From Pseudomonas sp. NCCP-436 (GTDB taxonomy: Bacteria; Pseudomonadota; Gammaproteobacteria; Pseudomonadales; Pseudomonadaceae), in the NCBI RefSeq assembly GCF_019656335.1, contig NZ_BPLZ01000002.1, positions 1 to 64,000 on the forward strand: 64,000 bases of DNA, read 5' to 3'. Below the pieces are notes generated by a model, which was not told where the DNA came from, did not search any database, and worked only from the letters and a program-made list of their open reading frames with translations. Positions 8,601 to 15,123 of this stretch are shown in pieces; position 1 is the first letter of the stretch, and each line of letters begins with the position of its first letter. The translations under genes were made by a program, and so were the position numbers.

Positions 8601-9563
8601 TCACCCCAGTGGACTGATCACCCCGGCAAACCCCTGGCCCAGCACGTGGGTATATATCTGCGTTGTGCGTATATCTGCGTGCCCTAGCAGCGTCTGCACT
8701 GTGCGAATGTCGCTCCCCCGACGCAGTAGCTCGGTGGCGAAACTGTGGCGAAAGGTATGGCAACTTGCTGGCTTGTGCAGATTGGATTGCCGGACGGCAT
8801 GTCTGACAGCTTTCTGAATGGCACTGACATGAAGGTGATGACGAACGATCTGCCCGTCCTCATCCGTGCAAAGCCCGGTCGACGGGAACAACCATTGCCA
8901 CTCGAATGAACATCCGGCCTTGGGGTATTTGCGACGTAACGCAAATGGCAGGCTGACGGGAGCGTGATAAAAGCTGTCCCGCTGCTTCCAGGCGCGAAAC
9001 ATACGCTCTCTGCGCTCCAGCAGCGGTGTGATCAAGGGCGCCGGCAGGAGTGTTGTTCGGTCCTTGGCGCCTTTGCCGTCGTGAATGGTGATGACCTGTT
9101 TATCGAAATCCATATCCTTGATACGCAAACGTGCAGCTTCCACCACTCGCAAGCCGGCGCCGTACATTAGCGAAGCCAGTAGTTGATGCGGTTGCCCAAG
9201 CCTGGCAATGAGTGCTGTGGCTTCCTCATGCGTAAGGACGCAGGGAATACGCGCCGAGCGTTTTGCGCGCACCACCTCACCCACTTGCCCGAGCGGTTGT
9301 TGCAAGACCTTGGCGTAAAGGAAAACCAGTGCATTGAGTGCCAGATTCTGAGTAGCGGCAGCCACCTGGCGCTCAACTGCCAGCCAGGTGAGAAAAGCGT
9401 TGACCTCGATAGCGCCAAGCTCCATTGGATGACGCAGTTGATGGAGGCGGATGAAATAGCGAATCCAGTACCAGTAGGATTTTTCTGTGCGGATACTGTA
9501 GTGATGCAACCGCATCACCGCCCTGAACTGCTCTTGCAGGCGAGGTTTGCTGGAGGTTTCCAT
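8601..9563 (-). CDS. intI: Integron integrase IntI
   Basis: A 320-residue tyrosine recombinase. The core-binding domain covers about residues 10-95. The catalytic residues are visible as the arginine in [16 protein letters not shown], the box [12 protein letters not shown], and [16 protein letters not shown] with the tyrosine nucleophile. The IntI-specific extra segment (patch III), around [17 protein letters not shown] and WQWLFPS, separates it from other tyrosine recombinases. It inserts and excises cassettes at attI and attC. The gene points away from the array, as in mobile and chromosomal integrons of Pseudomonas, and is intact. Its promoter carries a perfect LexA box. Confidence 0.97.
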   Translation of the reverse strand: METSSKPRLQEQFRAVMRLHHYSIRTEKSYWYWIRYFIRLHQLRHPMELGAIEVNAFLTWLAVERQVAAATQNLALNALVFLYAKVLQQPLGQVGEVVRAKRSARIPCVLTHEEATALIARLGQPHQLLASLMYGAGLRVVEAARLRIKDMDFDKQVITIHDGKGAKDRTTLLPAPLITPLLERRERMFRAWKQRDSFYHAPVSLPFALRRKYPKAGCSFEWQWLFPSTGLCTDEDGQIVRHHLHVSAIQKAVRHAVRQSNLHKPASCHTFRHSFATELLRRGSDIRTVQTLLGHADIRTTQIYTHVLGQGFAGVISPLG

Positions 9564-9577
9564 GGCCGACTCCCTGG

Positions 9578-9593
9578 CTGTGTTTTTGTACAG
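9578..9593. promoter_or_regulatory. LexA (SOS) box in the intI promoter
   Basis: The sequence CTGTGTTTTTGTACAG has the CTG-N10-CAG form of the LexA operator. It lies 15 bases upstream of the intI start codon and just downstream of the -10 hexamer, where bound LexA would block transcription. SOS induction of integrases through such a site is established for class 1 and Vibrio integrons. Confidence 0.85.
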
Positions 9594-9594
9594 T

Positions 9595-9624
9595 AGTAAT
9601 GGTAGAGCAAAAAGAGGAAGTCAA
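9595..9624 (-). promoter_or_regulatory. Candidate intI promoter
   Basis: On the minus strand a -35 hexamer TTGACT (9619-9624) is followed after 18 bases by ATTACT (9595-9600) as -10. The LexA box begins two bases further downstream. The match is reasonable but has not been tested against alternatives. Confidence 0.5.
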
Positions 9625-9711
9625 GCGAATACGTCCAGACACCAGGAGCTGGCTGGTAATTTCATGATTTGAAAAGAGTTTTTCTAGAGCTGCGATGACG
9701 ATGATGCGGAG

Positions 9712-9769
9712 TTAGATGGAAGGCTCTACTATCGGATTAGTACCGCCTTCCATCTAATCACTGTTAGCC
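9712..9769 (+). other. attI recombination region with a perfect 13-base inverted repeat
   Basis: The crossover point for the first cassette is G/TTAGCC at 9763, preceded by CATCTAATCACT, which resembles the simple L/R structure of attI sites. Just upstream, TTAGATGGAAGGC (9712-9724) and GCCTTCCATCTAA (9745-9757) are exact inverted repeats around a 20-base spacer. The left arm begins with GTTAGAT at 9711, itself a GTTRRRY motif. Which part the integrase actually recognises is not shown by the sequence. Confidence 0.6.
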
Positions 9770-9789
9770 ATACGGAAACTCAGTGTGAA

Positions 9790-10242
9790 ATGAAAAGAAA
9801 TAATCAATCCACCTGCTTCGTTGTAAGTCTGCTATTTCTTAGCGTGGCAATGGTTTTTTGGTCTGACCTGTATCTTTTTGCTAAAACAGTTCGACTACCA
9901 GAATGGGCGGAGTCATTGCCAAGTCCCATAAATGCACCTAAATATATTGCATTCTTATGCCTGATTCCTGCGGTATTATTCGCAAATACATTCACTAATG
10001 CATTTGCGCAAATATCAAAGATAATTCTTATAGCCTCTATATTTCCGGTACTAATTTACATCTTCAAAACAAATAGTCAGGGTATTGAGCTAATCTACAA
10101 CGTGATATTCCAATACCTTTGGGTTATTGGCTGGAATTGTTTATTACCAGCACTTGTTCTGCTTGGGGTGCACACAATATGGCAGTTTTTAGCTATCAGG
10201 CTAACCCATCATTCAAGCGGGACGCCTAACGGCGCCCCTTAA
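9790..10242 (+). CDS. Cassette 1: small integral membrane protein of unknown function
   Basis: A 150-residue protein with four likely transmembrane segments (about residues 10-30, 45-68, 75-95 and 112-140). I do not recognise a family. The reading frame runs into the attC, so its last residues (LTHHSSGTPNGAP) are encoded by the recombination site and are probably not functional. It is the first cassette behind attI, beginning at 9763, and so the best placed for expression from any promoter in the integrase region. The ribosome-binding site is weak. Codon use is clearly more AT-rich than the surrounding chromosome, as expected for a cassette of foreign origin. Confidence 0.75.
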   Translation: MKRNNQSTCFVVSLLFLSVAMVFWSDLYLFAKTVRLPEWAESLPSPINAPKYIAFLCLIPAVLFANTFTNAFAQISKIILIASIFPVLIYIFKTNSQGIELIYNVIFQYLWVIGWNCLLPALVLLGVHTIWQFLAIRLTHHSSGTPNGAP

Positions 10243-10256
10243 TTCAAACGTTATAC
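10199..10256 (+). other. attC site of cassette 1 (58 bp)
   Basis: R'' is GGCTAAC at 10199-10205, the complement of the cassette start GTTAGCC. R' is GTTATAC at 10250-10256. The centre forms a short GC-rich palindrome, GGGACGCC and GGCGCCCC. It is the shortest site in the array. Confidence 0.9.
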
Positions 10257-10271
10257 GCCATAAGGAAATCT

Positions 10272-10709
10272 ATGCGTACACTCAACATTTCTTTAATTTC
10301 CGCCACTGGTGCATTTGCACTTTTACTTACGTCTATTGCCTATCCAACGTTGGGGGAGCGGCCACTTTCACACTGGGCCTTAAATGTTGGAGCATTTTCT
10401 AGCGCCGCACTTATATCTTTAGTTTACATTTTCACGTCGCTCATCCCGCCGCTAGATCATAAAAAATCACACTCAGTAGTTCTCACAACTTATTTCATTT
10501 GTTTAGTAATTGCGACTTTCACTGGCGCATTTTGGGGCGTTGTCGGCCATGTTATGGAAACAGAAAAAGTAGATTTTGAAACTGCGCTCTGGCATGCAGA
10601 AATTATGATTTACAGTGGCTACATACTGACGACAGCAATTTTAAGCAGTACCTTGCTATATCTAATTAAGCAACGCAGGAACTCAGTACAAGCAGCTGTA
10701 AACGTATAA
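10272..10709 (+). CDS. Cassette 2: four-helix membrane protein of unknown function
   Basis: A 145-residue protein with four hydrophobic segments, at about residues 5-25, 38-60, 70-95 and 110-132, and the charged stretch METEKVDFETALWHAE between the last two. No family is recognised. TAAGGAAA lies about 8 bases before the ATG, so translation should be efficient. The stop codon lies inside the R'' of the attC, as in several cassettes here. Cassette limits are 10250-10772. The AT-rich codon use sets it apart from chromosomal genes of the window. Confidence 0.78.
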   Translation: MRTLNISLISATGAFALLLTSIAYPTLGERPLSHWALNVGAFSSAALISLVYIFTSLIPPLDHKKSHSVVLTTYFICLVIATFTGAFWGVVGHVMETEKVDFETALWHAEIMIYSGYILTTAILSSTLLYLIKQRRNSVQAAVNV

Positions 10710-10779
10710 CAATAGGTTCAAATCGTTCGCTGCGCTCACTGGGACGGGCTAAAGCCCGCCCCTTAACCAAACGTTATGT
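10704..10779 (+). other. attC site of cassette 2 (76 bp)
   Basis: R'' GTATAAC at 10704-10710 complements the cassette start GTTATAC. R' is GTTATGT at 10773-10779. The internal part, with CGGGCTAAAGCCCG at its centre, is nearly the same as in the attC sites at 13358 and 14091, the 76-78 bp type characteristic of this array. Confidence 0.92.
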
Positions 10780-11148
10780 GAAAAGCAGTTCACCCTAGAA
10801 AACGATCAAGGATCAAGCGGAATGAAGTCAAGACTTAAACTAAAAGATGGCGAAGAGTTGAAACGTATTAGCTCCCGCACCAAGGGCTTTATGGAGGAAA
10901 CCGATATAATTGAATACCATATTGTGAATAGCGCCGGTGAGGTCGTCGGAACCGTCACGCATACAGACCATACAGCCGTTCGTGGTTTCAAAAGGACTCA
11001 GACCGTTGAACAAAAAGACTTGGCTGGTAACACAATTGTTTCAGATTCATGGTAGCGAAGCGGTAACACATAACAAATCGCTCAAGTAAGTTCCGGGCCT
11101 GTTGGCCCTCCACCGGACGCGGCTAAAGCCGCGCCGCTTAGCTCAGGC
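10773..11148 (+). repeat. Duplicated 376-bp cassette, copy A
   Basis: This complete cassette is identical by eye to 15117-15492 at a constant offset of 4344 bases, including its attC up to the crossover point. The two copies are direct repeats around cassettes 4 to 8. Confidence 0.93.
10822..11055 (+). CDS. Cassette 3: 77-residue hypothetical protein, first copy
   Basis: A small soluble protein starting MKSRLKLKDGEELKRIS, rich in charged residues and predicted to be mostly beta (IIEYHIVNSAGEVVGTVTH). I do not recognise a family. The whole cassette, 10773-11148, is repeated without any visible base change at 15117-15492, so the open frame is either selected or very recently copied. A weak purine-rich stretch precedes the ATG. 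The two copies flank cassettes 4 to 8, which include the CBASS, endonuclease and HEPN genes. Confidence 0.75.
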   Translation: MKSRLKLKDGEELKRISSRTKGFMEETDIIEYHIVNSAGEVVGTVTHTDHTAVRGFKRTQTVEQKDLAGNTIVSDSW

Positions 11149-11155
11149 GTTAGCG
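11068..11155 (+). other. attC site of cassette 3 (88 bp)
   Basis: R'' ACATAAC at 11068-11074 complements the cassette start GTTATGT. R' is GTTAGCG at 11149-11155. The internal stem includes GCGGCTAAAGCCGC. The same site, except for R', recurs at 15412. Confidence 0.92.
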
Positions 11156-11173
11156 CTTCGCAAAGGAGAGGTG

Positions 11174-12049
11174 ATGAGTCTAGAAGACAAGTTGACCGGT
11201 TGGACCGGTCCTTCGAGTGACACAGAGCAGGAAAAACAAGATCGGACAGAGCGAATGATTCGCGATGCTATTAGCTCACACATTCCTTTTAACAATTGCT
11301 CTCTAAAGATTTATGCGAAAGGTTCTTATGCAAACAACACCAATGTGCGCGCAGACAGCGACGTGGATATTGCAGTCGAGTGCACGGACGTCCTTTACTG
11401 GGAGGAGGAAGAGTCTGGGATTTACACCCCAGGAACACCATATGAAGGCATATGGACTCCTGCAAAACTTAGATCAGAACTCGTCGCTGCTTTGAAAGCA
11501 AAATTCCCAAATCAAGTCGACACCACAGGATCTACAGCCATTCAAGTAAACTCTAGCTCTTCACGCGTTGACGCTGATGTCGTTCCGTGTTTTAGCTACG
11601 AGTACCATACGAAATATGAAACGAGACAAGGAACAAAGATATTCAAGACTGACGGTGGCAGTATCGTCAACTACCCTGCTCAGCAATTGGAGAACGGAAT
11701 AGCTAAAAATAAGCGAACGGGCTACGCATTTAAAAAGGGGGTGCGTTTGTTAAAGCGCGTTGAGAACGCGATGGCTGAAGATGGAGTATTTAGGGAGTTG
11801 CCATCCTATTTTATGGAATGCCTAGCGTACAATTGTCCAGATTCAGTCTTTAGTCATTCAACCTGGACGGATTGTCTTCGCGGAATGCTTTTTCATATTT
11901 GGGATCAACTTCAAGGTGACGAACCGTCTTCTGGTCGGTGGGTTGAAGTAAATGGTTGTTATTACTTATTCCATCCAGGACAAAAATGGTCCCGTATGGA
12001 CGGGCGCGAGTTTGCCAAAGCGGCTTGGAATTACTTTGGATTCAAATAA
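11174..12049 (+). CDS. Cassette 4, gene 1: CD-NTase (cGAS/DncV-like nucleotidyltransferase) of a CBASS system
   Basis: A 291-residue nucleotidyltransferase of the SMODS/CD-NTase type. The motif GSYANNTNVRADSDVDIAVE (about residues 52-71) holds the glycine-serine and the two metal-binding aspartates, and SSSRVDADVVP supplies the third acidic residue. Such enzymes make a cyclic oligonucleotide signal when phage infection is sensed. The ATG at 11174 is preceded by AGGAGAG at a good distance, while the longer frame to 11102 would read through the previous attC. Its stop overlaps the next start as TAATG, so the two genes form a tight pair. The nucleotide product and the clade cannot be told from motifs alone. 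Confidence 0.85.
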   Translation: MSLEDKLTGWTGPSSDTEQEKQDRTERMIRDAISSHIPFNNCSLKIYAKGSYANNTNVRADSDVDIAVECTDVLYWEEEESGIYTPGTPYEGIWTPAKLRSELVAALKAKFPNQVDTTGSTAIQVNSSSSRVDADVVPCFSYEYHTKYETRQGTKIFKTDGGSIVNYPAQQLENGIAKNKRTGYAFKKGVRLLKRVENAMAEDGVFRELPSYFMECLAYNCPDSVFSHSTWTDCLRGMLFHIWDQLQGDEPSSGRWVEVNGCYYLFHPGQKWSRMDGREFAKAAWNYFGFK

Positions 12050-12711
12050 TGCGCAATGTAACACTAAAAAGTTCGCTGTATTTGCTGGTGGGAATCTCGG
12101 CAGTCGCTTGGTTTTCGCTCGCCTACTTTGGCGGGCTCGATCTGTCAAAGCTAAAAGACTTTTTTGGGCTTGTTCCAAAAGTGGTGAGCATTGATCTTTT
12201 AGTCATCGCTGTCTTCGTTAAATGGGGCTGGAAACTAAAAATATTCAGAGGGTGGCTTGTTCCATTTCCAAATTTGAACGGAAGTTGGGTGGGATTTATC
12301 TATTCAGATTGGAAAAATCCAGCGACGGGCGAAAAGCCACCTCCAATACCAGTTATGCTGACCGTGAACCAGTCCTTCTTCCACATTAGTTGCATGATGC
12401 GTACAAGTGAAATGGAAAGTTCTTCGTATTCTGAGGGCTTTCTTATAGATCCCGATCGGCAGATAAAAAACGTAGCATATTCCTATACTAGTAAGCCTAG
12501 ATTGAGTTTGAGCGAAAGAAGTATCCCCCATGATGGAACAGCAGTGTTTCAGATCATTGAGAAGCCAAAACAAAAATTGGTGGGTCGGTATTGGACAGAA
12601 AGATTAACAAAAGGGGAGATGGTGCTTGAGTATCACTCAAAAGACCTGTTAGAGGAACTTCCAGAAGATTTGGGCGAGCACCCCGTAACAGAGAATGAAA
12701 ATAGGCGCTAA
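12049..12711 (+). CDS. cap15: Cassette 4, gene 2: Cap15-like membrane beta-barrel CBASS effector
   Basis: A 220-residue protein with two transmembrane helices near the N-terminus (about residues 7-29 and 43-62) followed by a soluble, beta-strand-rich domain opening FPNLNGSWVGFIYSDW. This order of parts matches Cap15, a CBASS effector whose beta-barrel binds the cyclic nucleotide and whose helices assemble in the inner membrane to disrupt it and abort infection. The preceding gene is a CD-NTase and overlaps it by one base, which supports the call strongly. The stop codon is inside R'' of the attC. No accessory Cap2/Cap3 or HORMA/TRIP13 genes follow, so the system is the minimal two-gene type. 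Confidence 0.8.
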   Translation: MRNVTLKSSLYLLVGISAVAWFSLAYFGGLDLSKLKDFFGLVPKVVSIDLLVIAVFVKWGWKLKIFRGWLVPFPNLNGSWVGFIYSDWKNPATGEKPPPIPVMLTVNQSFFHISCMMRTSEMESSSYSEGFLIDPDRQIKNVAYSYTSKPRLSLSERSIPHDGTAVFQIIEKPKQKLVGRYWTERLTKGEMVLEYHSKDLLEELPEDLGEHPVTENENRR

Positions 12712-12777
12712 CAAGGCGCTGCACTGGACGGCAATTCCGCTACGCTCCATTGCCGCCAGTGAGCTTGGTCGTTAGAC
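12706..12777 (+). other. attC site of cassette 4 (72 bp)
   Basis: R'' CGCTAAC at 12706-12712 complements the cassette start GTTAGCG. R' is GTTAGAC at 12771-12777. Inner arms ACTGGACGGCAAT and ATTGCCGCCAGT can pair. This makes the whole CD-NTase/Cap15 pair a single 1622-bp cassette. Confidence 0.9.
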
Positions 12778-12801
12778 CCAGCAGAAATATTGAGGTGTCG
12801 C

Positions 12802-13344
12802 ATGTTATTAAATGGTGGCCCTATAAATTCAGCTCCACTGAACGGTGCCCCCGTGCTGGCCCGGTTCGACTTACAATCGAAGCAAGGTAAAAAATCAATA
12901 ATACAGGTCGCCTCCCTAGCTGACCGCGCGCTAATAGAGCGACTACACAAATACCCAAACGATCTTCGAGTAATTGATCGCCGCCTATTTGAAGAAATAG
13001 TTGCAGAAATATTTCTCGGATTTGGTTACCAAGTTGAGCTGACACAAAGAACACGCGACGGCGGAAAAGACATAATCGCTGTAAAAGAAACTGAAATAAA
13101 TCTGCGCTTTCTTATTGAGTGCAAGCGTCCAGACCCAGGAAACGCCATTGGAGTTTCCGCTGTAAGAGAGTTGTACGGTGTAAAAGTCGATGACGGAGCT
13201 ACCAAGGCTATTCTTGCTACCACAACTCACCTTTCTCAAGACGCGAAAATGTTCATAGAAAAGCATCGTTGGGAGCTGGAAGGCAAAGAGTACGACGGCA
13301 TCCTAGAGTGGATCTCAAATTATATAAAACAACCAAGCCATTGA
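12802..13344 (+). CDS. Cassette 5: Mrr-type restriction endonuclease-like protein
   Basis: A 180-residue protein whose C-terminal two-thirds is a PD-(D/E)xK nuclease of the Mrr_cat type. FEEIVAEIFLGFGYQVELT is the leading helix-strand. RDGGKDIIAV gives the catalytic aspartate and FLIECKRPD the E-x-K pair. The segment KAILATTTHLSQDAKMF is the usual Mrr finishing strand and helix. Mrr-like proteins cut modified or foreign DNA. No methylase or helicase partner is present. The ATG at 12802 was preferred to a TTG twelve bases upstream because GAGGTG precedes it. It directly follows the CBASS cassette, which suggests a defence role. Confidence 0.82.
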   Translation: MLLNGGPINSAPLNGAPVLARFDLQSKQGKKSIIQVASLADRALIERLHKYPNDLRVIDRRLFEEIVAEIFLGFGYQVELTQRTRDGGKDIIAVKETEINLRFLIECKRPDPGNAIGVSAVRELYGVKVDDGATKAILATTTHLSQDAKMFIEKHRWELEGKEYDGILEWISNYIKQPSH

Positions 13345-13357
13345 CCTTCTCGGCTTG

Positions 13358-13433
13358 GTCTAACAAGTGGTTCAAACCGTTCGCTTCGCTCACTGGGACG
13401 GGCTGAAGCCCGCCCCTTAACCAAACGTTGGGC
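13358..13433 (+). other. attC site of cassette 5 (76 bp)
   Basis: R'' GTCTAAC at 13358-13364 complements the cassette start GTTAGAC. R' is GTTGGGC at 13427-13433. The centre CGGGCTGAAGCCCG and flanks are nearly the same as in the sites at 10704 and 14091. Confidence 0.92.
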
Positions 13434-13439
13434 ATATAA

Positions 13440-14087
13440 ATGGCTTTCACTCCGATCCAAGCCTCAAAGGCATGCATTCGTCGAAGTCGACGACTACTTG
13501 ATCTAGCTAATGCAAACTTGCCAGACAATAAAATTAAAAATGACCTCCGGCGATCGGCTCTTGTAATGGCCGTGACTGGCATAGATTCCTATATGCACTG
13601 GCTTGTATATCAAAGGCTTTCGGATGTAAGAAAACAAGGCGACCTGCCGAAGTCACTGGCGAAAATCGACCTCCCATTTTCAGAGCTTGCGTCACTGGCC
13701 GACGCTACGATTGCAGGCCGAAAAAAGAACCGCACAATACGCCCATGGGTTCAAGTAAAAAATGCAATGCAGCGACGCCTACTCAAAGAAACATTTCAAT
13801 CGTATGAGCAAGTAGGGAATGCACTGTCACTAGCAGGCATAGATAAAGGATGGTCCCGAACCGCTGAAAAGCTTGGAATAAAATCCGAAGAAATAAAAAC
13901 AAAATTAAACCATCTGGTACATCGCAGAAATCAAGTTGTCCATGAGGGAGATATAATGCGCGCCTCCCGCCCACAAAAGCTTAAGTACAACGAAATAGCA
14001 CACGATGACGTAGTGGCTGACGTAAATTGGATCGAAACCCTGATGGCAGCCATAGAGCAAGTCGTTCAGGAGGAAGCTCCCAAGTGA
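13440..14087 (+). CDS. Cassette 6: HEPN-domain protein, probable ribonuclease toxin or defence protein
   Basis: A 215-residue, largely helical protein. Near the C-terminus the sequence HLVHRRNQVVHEGD carries the R-x4-H motif (RNQVVH) of catalytic HEPN domains, and the first half (ALVMAVTGIDSYMHWLVYQRL) resembles the leading helices of the RiboL-PSP-HEPN group. HEPN proteins of this type cleave RNA and occur in toxin-antitoxin, abortive infection and other defence systems. No antitoxin gene is found in the cassette. The ATG is only 13 bases from the cassette start and no Shine-Dalgarno sequence is evident, so translation may depend on the upstream message. Family is likely; activity is inference. 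Confidence 0.72.
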   Translation: MAFTPIQASKACIRRSRRLLDLANANLPDNKIKNDLRRSALVMAVTGIDSYMHWLVYQRLSDVRKQGDLPKSLAKIDLPFSELASLADATIAGRKKNRTIRPWVQVKNAMQRRLLKETFQSYEQVGNALSLAGIDKGWSRTAEKLGIKSEEIKTKLNHLVHRRNQVVHEGDIMRASRPQKLKYNEIAHDDVVADVNWIETLMAAIEQVVQEEAPK

Positions 14088-14090
14088 TAC

Positions 14091-14168
14091 GCCCAACAAA
14101 CGGTTCAAGGCAGTTCGCTTCGCTCACTTGGGACCGGCTAAAGCCGGCCCCTTAACCAAACGTTATAC
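14091..14168 (+). other. attC site of cassette 6 (78 bp)
   Basis: R'' GCCCAAC at 14091-14097 complements the cassette start GTTGGGC. R' is GTTATAC at 14162-14168. The centre CCGGCTAAAGCCGG differs by a compensated base pair from the sites at 10704 and 13358. Confidence 0.92.
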
Positions 14169-14190
14169 ATATGGAGAGTGAGATAGCACA

Positions 14191-14475
14191 ATGTCAATTT
14201 ATCTAACAGCTGTGTCTATTGTGCTCGGCTTTCTTTCGGCAGGAGCGTGGCTTCGGGCAAGCGTTGTGAAAGTAAGTCGCGAAAAGGAAGTCGAGTGGCG
14301 TAAGGCCAAAGCGAGGAAGCTGGGCTTAGAACCTAATCTGGCTGGTGTGTCTCTCGATGGATGGGATATGTCCGGAACGTTTCGAGCGCAATCAAGGTGG
14401 AATTCGGCCGGCGCTGTCTTAGCCGCAACTTCAATCTCCTGCCAAGCGATTTCGCAGCTGCTGCACAATGTATAA
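14191..14475 (+). CDS. Cassette 7: small single-pass membrane protein of unknown function
   Basis: A 94-residue protein. Residues 4-25 form one clear transmembrane helix (LTAVSIVLGFLSAGAWLRASV), followed by a basic cytoplasmic-looking stretch (KVSREKEVEWRKAKARK) and a segment with weak hydrophobic character. The form resembles the short membrane proteins often found in cassettes, but I recognise no family. GGAGAGTGAG precedes the ATG. The stop lies within R'' of the attC, so the last residues come from the site. Cassette limits are 14162-14534. Confidence 0.7.
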   Translation: MSIYLTAVSIVLGFLSAGAWLRASVVKVSREKEVEWRKAKARKLGLEPNLAGVSLDGWDMSGTFRAQSRWNSAGAVLAATSISCQAISQLLHNV

Positions 14476-14541
14476 CAAGCGCAAGCAGCGGAACAACTTG
14501 CCGCTGGCGCTACAAGTTGTCCGCTGTTGCGGACGTTATAC
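14470..14541 (+). other. attC site of cassette 7 (72 bp)
   Basis: R'' GTATAAC at 14470-14476 complements the cassette start GTTATAC. R' is GTTATAC at 14535-14541. The arms GCAGCGGAACAACTTG and CAAGTTGTCCGCTG pair well, giving a sequence family unlike the other sites here. Confidence 0.9.
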
Positions 14542-14559
14542 CGAGGAAGGAACAGCGCG

Positions 14560-15045
14560 GTGAGAACGATACTTCTTGGAAATGCCGGTGCTGGTAAAAG
14601 CACTCTCTCAAAGAGATTAATTGCCAAACAGCCAGCCGCTCGCCTTTCTCTTGATGAAGTGGCATTTCACAATGGGGCGCAGCGGCGCCCGATCCAAGAT
14701 AGCATCGCGGATGTAAGACTTTTTATTGCCCATAATGAGAGCTGGATAATTGAAGGCTGTTACGCAGACATCATCGAGCCGATTATGTGCGAGTGTGACG
14801 AACTCATTTTTCTGAACCCCGGAGTTGAGATTTGTATCGCTCATTGTCGCGCGCGCCCCTGGGAGCCAGAGAAATTCAGCTCGAAAGAAGAGCAGGATGA
14901 AAACTTGGAAAATCTAATCGAATGGGTAGCTGCCTACGACACCCGTTCAGACGAATACGGTCTCCGTCGCCATCGGGCGCTTTACGAGGCGTTCAAGGGG
15001 AAAAAGTGTGAGCTCAATCATCCGAGTGAGTATGAATCGGTATAA
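14560..15045 (+). CDS. Cassette 8: P-loop kinase-like protein
   Basis: A 161-residue protein with the Walker A motif LLGNAGAGKSTL at residues 5-16 and the overall pattern of adenylate/shikimate kinase-like P-loop proteins (LSLDEVAFHNG follows as the base-binding segment, and WIIEGCYADI as the next strand and loop). It is similar in plan to proteins annotated as AAA ATPase or DNA topology modulation protein FlaR. The substrate is unknown. The start is a GTG at 14560 with GAGGAAGG about 10 bases upstream. The upstream ATG in frame lies in the previous attC and was rejected. The stop is next to R'' of its own attC. Confidence 0.75.
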   Translation: MRTILLGNAGAGKSTLSKRLIAKQPAARLSLDEVAFHNGAQRRPIQDSIADVRLFIAHNESWIIEGCYADIIEPIMCECDELIFLNPGVEICIAHCRARPWEPEKFSSKEEQDENLENLIEWVAAYDTRSDEYGLRRHRALYEAFKGKKCELNHPSEYESV

Positions 15046-15123
15046 CCATCGCAGGCACGGCGACGTCTTTTCCATGGCGGCTTCGCCCCCATTCCAAAGC
15101 CGCGCATGCTGCGGGCGTTATGT
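15040..15123 (+). other. attC site of cassette 8 (84 bp)
   Basis: R'' GTATAAC at 15040-15046 complements the cassette start GTTATAC. R' is GTTATGT at 15117-15123. Its inner sequence is unrelated to the other sites, so the cassette probably came from another pool. Confidence 0.88.

Noticed and set aside
11102-11173. N-terminal extension of the CD-NTase, also seen before the tautomerase at 15446
   Set aside because: Both extensions are translations of the same attC sequence (MALHRTRLKPRRLAQAL), so they are not parts of the proteins.
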